Of a DNA stretch of 24,921 nt, positions 22,107 to 24,921 are shown piece by piece. How positions within the stretch are numbered: the stretch's first letter is position 1; each line of letters starts with the position of its first letter. Under the pieces are notes generated by a model. The model made no database searches and was not told the origin of the DNA. It was given only the letters and a program-made list of their open reading frames with translations. The DNA lies in IMG/VR virus record IMGVR_UViG_3300027791_000125, positions 1 to 24,921 of that record; one strand, given 5' to 3'. This DNA is from a virus. Position numbers and translations under genes: made by a program.

Positions 22107-23140
22107 TGGCAAAAAAAAGAATATATGGAGCGACCCCTGTACAAGACTATTCTTCGTTTAAAACTCCTAAAGCTAATAAATGGGCTAATATTAGACAAAA
22201 CAGAATATTAGATAAATATAAAACTTCAACAGGAGCTTTTGCAAAACAAGCAGATGATTTAAAAAAAGCTGGATATACTTTAAATGATACTATGAATGCA
22301 GTTTTTTCTCCTCGAGGACAAGTTGCGGGAATCAATAAAAATAATAACTTGTTTAGTGGTAGTAAAGTAGTGACTGACATACTTAAAAGAAATCTTTCTC
22401 AAAACGCTTCACCAATAGTAGGGGATAGAGTAGCAAACACTTTTAATGTTTTAGATCAAATATATGGTTTAGATGAAATGTCTAAAGCTGGTGAAAACAA
22501 AATTAATAAAGCTTTTGATTCTGGTAGAGGACTCCAATTTGCTCCTGACCAAAATCCAGCCGATCCCTTTAGAGTAATGTCTAATTCACCTACTTTTAGT
22601 GAATTCCTTGGAGGTTTTGGAAGAATGTTGGGCGGAGGAACAGCAAAACAAACAGTACCAGGTCTCAGCATTGCTAATCAACCAAGGAAACAGGAAGGAA
22701 TTTTAGGGTTACTTTTCGATACAATGCCAACTCTTAAAATGATTAAAGAAGCTTTTGGTAGCGCTGGTAACAATATACAAGGCGGAATACAAAAGTTAAA
22801 TGACTACACTAGACCACAGATGATTGAACCACGCGATGGATTTCAAGGTCAATTTGATCAACTATTTAATTTAGGTAAGGGAATGCTTGGTGGTAAACAT
22901 TATAATGACCCTCAAGCTTCAAATAGTGGAGTAATGGCTCTACCAAGTATTAATAATAATAATATTATACCTAATAATATTATGTTAGCTGGACTAACTG
23001 ATAAACAAAAAATGCTTTTAGATCAAAGACGTAATATGTATCCTGGCATGTTAGGTATACAAGAAATGCTTGATAACCTACCTGATGGTGATCCAAATGA
23101 TCCAGCGACTTATCAAGACGTAGAAACGTATTTAACTTAA
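22106..23140 (+). CDS. Unknown 344-aa protein, likely virion-associated
   Basis: A mostly helical protein starting MAKKRIYGATPVQDYSSF, with Gly/Phe-rich segments (FSEFLGGFGRMLGGGTAK; GILGLLFDTMPTLKMIKEAF) and an Asn-rich stretch (about residues 280-292). The early part has a NRILDKYKTSTGAFAKQADD helix. There is no catalytic motif or signal peptide. AGGA before the TAATG-coupled start supports it. It ends four bases before the end of the antisense zincin gene. A structural role is inferred from composition and context. Confidence 0.6.
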   Translation: MAKKRIYGATPVQDYSSFKTPKANKWANIRQNRILDKYKTSTGAFAKQADDLKKAGYTLNDTMNAVFSPRGQVAGINKNNNLFSGSKVVTDILKRNLSQNASPIVGDRVANTFNVLDQIYGLDEMSKAGENKINKAFDSGRGLQFAPDQNPADPFRVMSNSPTFSEFLGGFGRMLGGGTAKQTVPGLSIANQPRKQEGILGLLFDTMPTLKMIKEAFGSAGNNIQGGIQKLNDYTRPQMIEPRDGFQGQFDQLFNLGKGMLGGKHYNDPQASNSGVMALPSINNNNIIPNNIMLAGLTDKQKMLLDQRRNMYPGMLGIQEMLDNLPDGDPNDPATYQDVETYLT

Positions 23141-23144
23141 TAAA

Positions 23145-23468
23145 TTACATATTAGCTTTAATCCATTTACCTATTTTAGAATGACACAATAATTCTGTAA
23201 TAAAATTACTGTAAGAATTAACAACAGTTTCTTCTTCTTTTTCTTTGAGATGATATTGATAATAACCTACGTGTAAAAACTCATGTATTAAAACATTAAC
23301 AGCATCTGGACCGCCTGTTTCCATCATTTCTTTATCTAGGTATATTTTATAAGGTGGTTTAACTACAAAAGTACCTTGAGCTTCAGATACCTCATACATA
23401 ATGTCATGAGGACACAGAACTAACTCAACAGTAAAAGGCCCTATAGTTACAAACTGAGGCAACTTCAT
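23145..23468 (-). CDS. Short HExxH zincin-type metalloprotease-like protein
   Basis: The 107-aa protein has the zinc-binding HEFLH (residues 62-66) within VNVLIHEFLHVGYYQYHL. Glu residues around 78-80 in a following helix (KEEETVVNSYSNFITELL) are candidates for the third ligand. The N-terminal half is beta-rich (FVTIGPFTVELVL; YKIYLDKEMM). It is a minimal zincin, as found in many phages, with unknown target; a proteolytic role in host takeover or virion maturation is possible. GGGAG before the ATG supports the start. It is antisense, sharing the 239-base spacer with the terminase block. Confidence 0.8.
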   Translation of the reverse strand: MKLPQFVTIGPFTVELVLCPHDIMYEVSEAQGTFVVKPPYKIYLDKEMMETGGPDAVNVLIHEFLHVGYYQYHLKEKEEETVVNSYSNFITELLCHSKIGKWIKANM

Positions 23469-23538
23469 TTCTTGTTTCTCCCTATAACATTATTCTACAG
23501 AAATATAATCTAAACTCTACCCAAATTCCCAAAAAGCG

Positions 23539-23636
23539 TTTACATATTTACAAGATTGCTAGAATATAACTATATAGCGGGTTCTAGCTGTAAATAAGTT
23601 GTTCCCTAGGATAATGTGGGATATTTACAGTTTACA
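23539..23636. repeat. Cluster of TTTACA motifs in the terminase-block upstream region
   Basis: TTTACA occurs at 23539-23544, 23547-23552, 23624-23629 and 23631-23636, and inverted (TGTAAA) at 23589-23594. The two pairs have spacings of eight and seven bases. Five copies in under 100 bases is far above chance for this composition. The cluster lies in the 239-base non-coding spacer between the zincin and terminase genes. They may be operator sites or, less likely, origin or packaging iterons. Confidence 0.5.
23547..23576 (+). promoter_or_regulatory. Candidate promoter of the terminase block
   Basis: TTTACA (23547-23552), an 18-base spacer and TATATA (23571-23576) could act as a sigma70 promoter; the -35 matches five of six. 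A TATAAT at 23678-23683 nearer the gene is another possible -10, without a good -35. The -35 is itself one of the repeated TTTACA motifs. Confidence 0.35.
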
Positions 23637-23645
23637 ACTTTTTAT
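23588..23645 (+). promoter_or_regulatory. Two interleaved inverted repeats (pseudoknot or alternative hairpins)
   Basis: CTGTAAATA (23588-23596) pairs with TATTTACAG (23622-23630), with a TCCC/GGGA pair (23603-23606 with 23618-23621) nested inside. AAGTTGT (23596-23602) pairs with ACAACTT (23634-23640), which is followed by TTTATT. The arms interleave, so both stems together would make a pseudoknot, or the two would be exclusive, the second being terminator-like. Located about 65-120 bases before the terminase start. Confidence 0.5.
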
Positions 23646-23707
23646 TGAAAACATTAGCTTTTTTGTTGTTAATAAGTATAATTTAGACAAATATTAAGTA
23701 AAAAAAC

Positions 23708-24259
23708 ATGGCAAATGTACCTCATATAACAGAAAAACAACGCAAATTTGTGGAAATTTTGATCACAAAGGGCACTTTTCAGAGTGGAAAAGATTGTGCT
23801 ACTGAAGCTGGGTACGAAGAAAGCTGTGCTACTGTGATGGCAAGTAAATTACAGAACCCTAAATATTATCCTCTAGTAGTGACTGAAATAGAAGCAAGAC
23901 GTAACGAGTTATCTAGAAGATATTCCATTAATTATAAATCTCATTTAGCTGCTTTAGGTAAATTACGTGACGAAGCCGTAGCTGCTGGTAATTTTACCGG
24001 GGCGATTGCAGCAGAGAAATACCGTGGTATGGCTGCTGGTTTATACATTGACAGAAAAGAAATTCTTCATGGAAGTATTGACCAGATGACTGCCAAGGAT
24101 GTAGAGGAGAAGCTTAGTGAATTACGAAAAAAATTGCAAGAAAACGGAGACAATGCCAAAATTATTGAATCCGACTCATTACAAGGGGAACCTGTCGGAA
24201 GCGATAGCTCTGACGTGGTTGCTCAAGAAGGGCAACTTAGTATTCAAGACCATTCATGA
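23708..24259 (+). CDS. terS: Terminase small subunit
   Basis: The 183-aa protein starts with the DNA-binding part seen in many phage small terminases: HITEKQRKFVEILITKGTFQ, then a helix-turn-helix-like region (CATEAGYEESCATVMASKLQ), then helices (YKSHLAALGKLRDEAVAAGN; AIAAEKYRGMAAGLYIDRK), ending in an acidic, disordered tail. The small subunit recognises the packaging site and passes DNA to the large subunit, which is not in the window and may lie just to the right. There is no strong SD before the ATG. Its last 107 bases overlap a nuclease gene in another frame. Confidence 0.8.
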   Translation: MANVPHITEKQRKFVEILITKGTFQSGKDCATEAGYEESCATVMASKLQNPKYYPLVVTEIEARRNELSRRYSINYKSHLAALGKLRDEAVAAGNFTGAIAAEKYRGMAAGLYIDRKEILHGSIDQMTAKDVEEKLSELRKKLQENGDNAKIIESDSLQGEPVGSDSSDVVAQEGQLSIQDHS

Positions 24260-24467
24260 CACAGGATGTATTGATATAGTCACCGTTGATCCAAACGGTA
24301 TAATTCATTTATACGATGTGAAGACGGTTAGCTTTAGACTAACAGGTAAGCTAAAAGGATTTAGAATAGATCGTCCCACTACAAAACTTCAAAAAAAATT
24401 AGGAGTAGAAATACTCAATGTGGATTTAACAACAGAGAAATGTTACATAACAAAACATGAAACCTGA
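24153..24467 (+). CDS. PD-(D/E)XK nuclease, resolvase-like
   Basis: I place the start at ATG 24153 because GGAG lies five bases upstream; a GTG at 24117 in frame is less likely. The 104-aa protein has HYKGNLSEAIALTWLLKKGN with Glu16, then GCIDIV with Asp41, then DVKTV with Asp55 and Lys57. This is the Glu...Asp...(D/E)xK pattern of small restriction-like or resolvase-like nucleases. Such enzymes cut branched or specific DNA, often in recombination or packaging. The gene overlaps the terminase small subunit by 107 bases in another frame, and the next nuclease by 11 bases. Confidence 0.75.
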   Translation: MPKLLNPTHYKGNLSEAIALTWLLKKGNLVFKTIHDTGCIDIVTVDPNGIIHLYDVKTVSFRLTGKLKGFRIDRPTTKLQKKLGVEILNVDLTTEKCYITKHET

Positions 24468-24867
24468 GCATAATTTATGGAAACAAGTCAAGCGTAATAC
24501 TCAAGGTGTTGTGTGGACAAGAATTGAGTCAAATACTGGACTTGGAATACCTGATTTGTTTGGTTTTTATAGAAGAGCGTTTTGGGTTGAATTAAAGATA
24601 ATAAGAAATAACAAGCTCCTGTTCAGTCCTCATCAAATTGCGTGGCTACATAAGCATTATAACATTGGGTGTCCAGTGTTCGTACTAGCCAAGGACCCTC
24701 TTACAGGGTCTACCCGATTATATCCAGGGGCCATAGTCCGTGATCCATCCTCCATTGCTGATAAACCTCCATTATGGAATTCTAAGCATGGCACCTGGCC
24801 AGAGCTTCTGGAACTGCTGGGTACCTGGCGAGCTCCTAGTCCCGTGAAGTCTACCGATCTCCATTAG
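24457..24867 (+). CDS. VRR-NUC-like PD-(D/E)XK nuclease
   Basis: The 136-aa protein shows RIESNTGLGIPDLFGFYR (Glu24, Asp33) and FWVELK (Glu45, Lys47), the nuclease core of VRR-NUC type proteins. LLFSPHQIAWLHKH and CPVFVLAKD follow, and the tail is Pro/Trp-rich and ends VKSTDLH. VRR-NUC proteins process branched DNA. Placed between terminase small subunit and the edge of the window, it may help resolve replication intermediates before packaging. The final 150 bases are more GC-rich than the rest and carry a TCCATT repeat. Confidence 0.8.
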   Translation: MKPEHNLWKQVKRNTQGVVWTRIESNTGLGIPDLFGFYRRAFWVELKIIRNNKLLFSPHQIAWLHKHYNIGCPVFVLAKDPLTGSTRLYPGAIVRDPSSIADKPPLWNSKHGTWPELLELLGTWRAPSPVKSTDLH

Positions 24868-24888
24868 TCCATTCCTCCATTATCCATT
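24860..24888 (+). repeat. Short TCCATT direct repeats
   Basis: TCCATT occurs at 24860-24865, 24868-24873, 24876-24881 and 24883-24888, a period of about eight bases. Two further copies lie at 24751 and 24768 inside the nuclease gene. The remaining bases to 24921 hold an ATG (24893) with an open frame of only nine codons to the edge; I see no SD and do not call a gene. The repeat may be a terminase-binding or spacer element. Confidence 0.45.
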
Positions 24889-24921
24889 GCCAATGAAGCA
24901 TAGTGTTAGTAGTGCATGTGC

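Noticed and set aside
23614-23697. 27-codon frame (ATG 23614) as a leader peptide before terminase
   Set aside because: AGGA is only two bases from the ATG and the frame lies inside the hairpin region; no independent support.
1-24921. Integrase, tRNA, CRISPR array, transposon ends
   Set aside because: I looked for these signatures and saw none; absence by eye is not proof for short tRNA-like elements.

Overview
The window is a piece of an AT-rich tailed-phage (Caudoviricetes) genome. It carries a virion module, a GH24 lysozyme, a full DNA-replication module, many tiny accessory genes, and a terminase small subunit with two nucleases at the right edge. There are no bacterial housekeeping genes, integrase, transposase, rRNA, tRNA or CRISPR. 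Several proteins carry features I know from uncultured marine phage genomes: a C-terminal SDSIPAMLSDGEF motif, the start MPFSKYSNKQKKLARIA, and a family A DNA polymerase next to an SSB-like protein. I infer an uncultured marine podovirus, possibly of the SAR11-phage kind that lacks its own RNA polymerase; no RNA polymerase gene lies in the window. The host is an inference and cannot be read from the DNA.

Layout. 1-129 is the tail of a plus-strand gene. 113-925 (minus) is a GT-A type glycosyltransferase. 1032-10281 (plus) is the virion block: small basic proteins, two proteins of 411 and 294 aa, two very large proteins of 609 and 908 aa that look like internal or ejection proteins, a lysozyme and more small basic proteins. 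10278-11744 (minus) is a SNF2-family helicase. 11798-18746 (plus) is the replication block: a coiled-coil protein, an SSB-like protein, an archaeo-eukaryotic-type primase, a UvrD-like helicase, family A DNA polymerase, a zinc-ribbon protein and small unknowns. 18732-18926 (minus) is a tiny exported-looking protein. 18994-20370 (plus) is a cluster of small genes including a 39-aa membrane peptide, a ribbon-helix-helix-like regulator and a structured RNA leader. 20367-20572 (minus) holds two Cys-rich microproteins. 20699-23140 (plus) holds four unknown proteins, probably virion-associated. 23145-23468 (minus) is an HExxH zincin. 23708-24867 (plus) holds terminase small subunit and two PD-(D/E)XK nucleases.

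Organisation. Five minus-strand cassettes split the plus strand into transcription units. Each minus cassette meets the preceding plus gene tail-to-tail within a few bases and is followed by a short divergent spacer, most of which hold promoter-like hexamers and inverted repeats. Within units most genes are packed by ATGA or TAATG overlaps, implying translational coupling. The replication genes would form a compact replisome: primase, SSB-like protein, two helicases and a proofreading polymerase. The polymerase has Leu at the position equivalent to E. coli Pol I 762.

The least explained parts are the folded leader at 19515-19639, the TTTACA cluster with two interleaved inverted repeats at 23539-23640, the paired Cys-rich microproteins, the regulator/membrane-peptide mini-operon at 18946-19275, and a short module shared by a large virion protein and a 123-aa protein.
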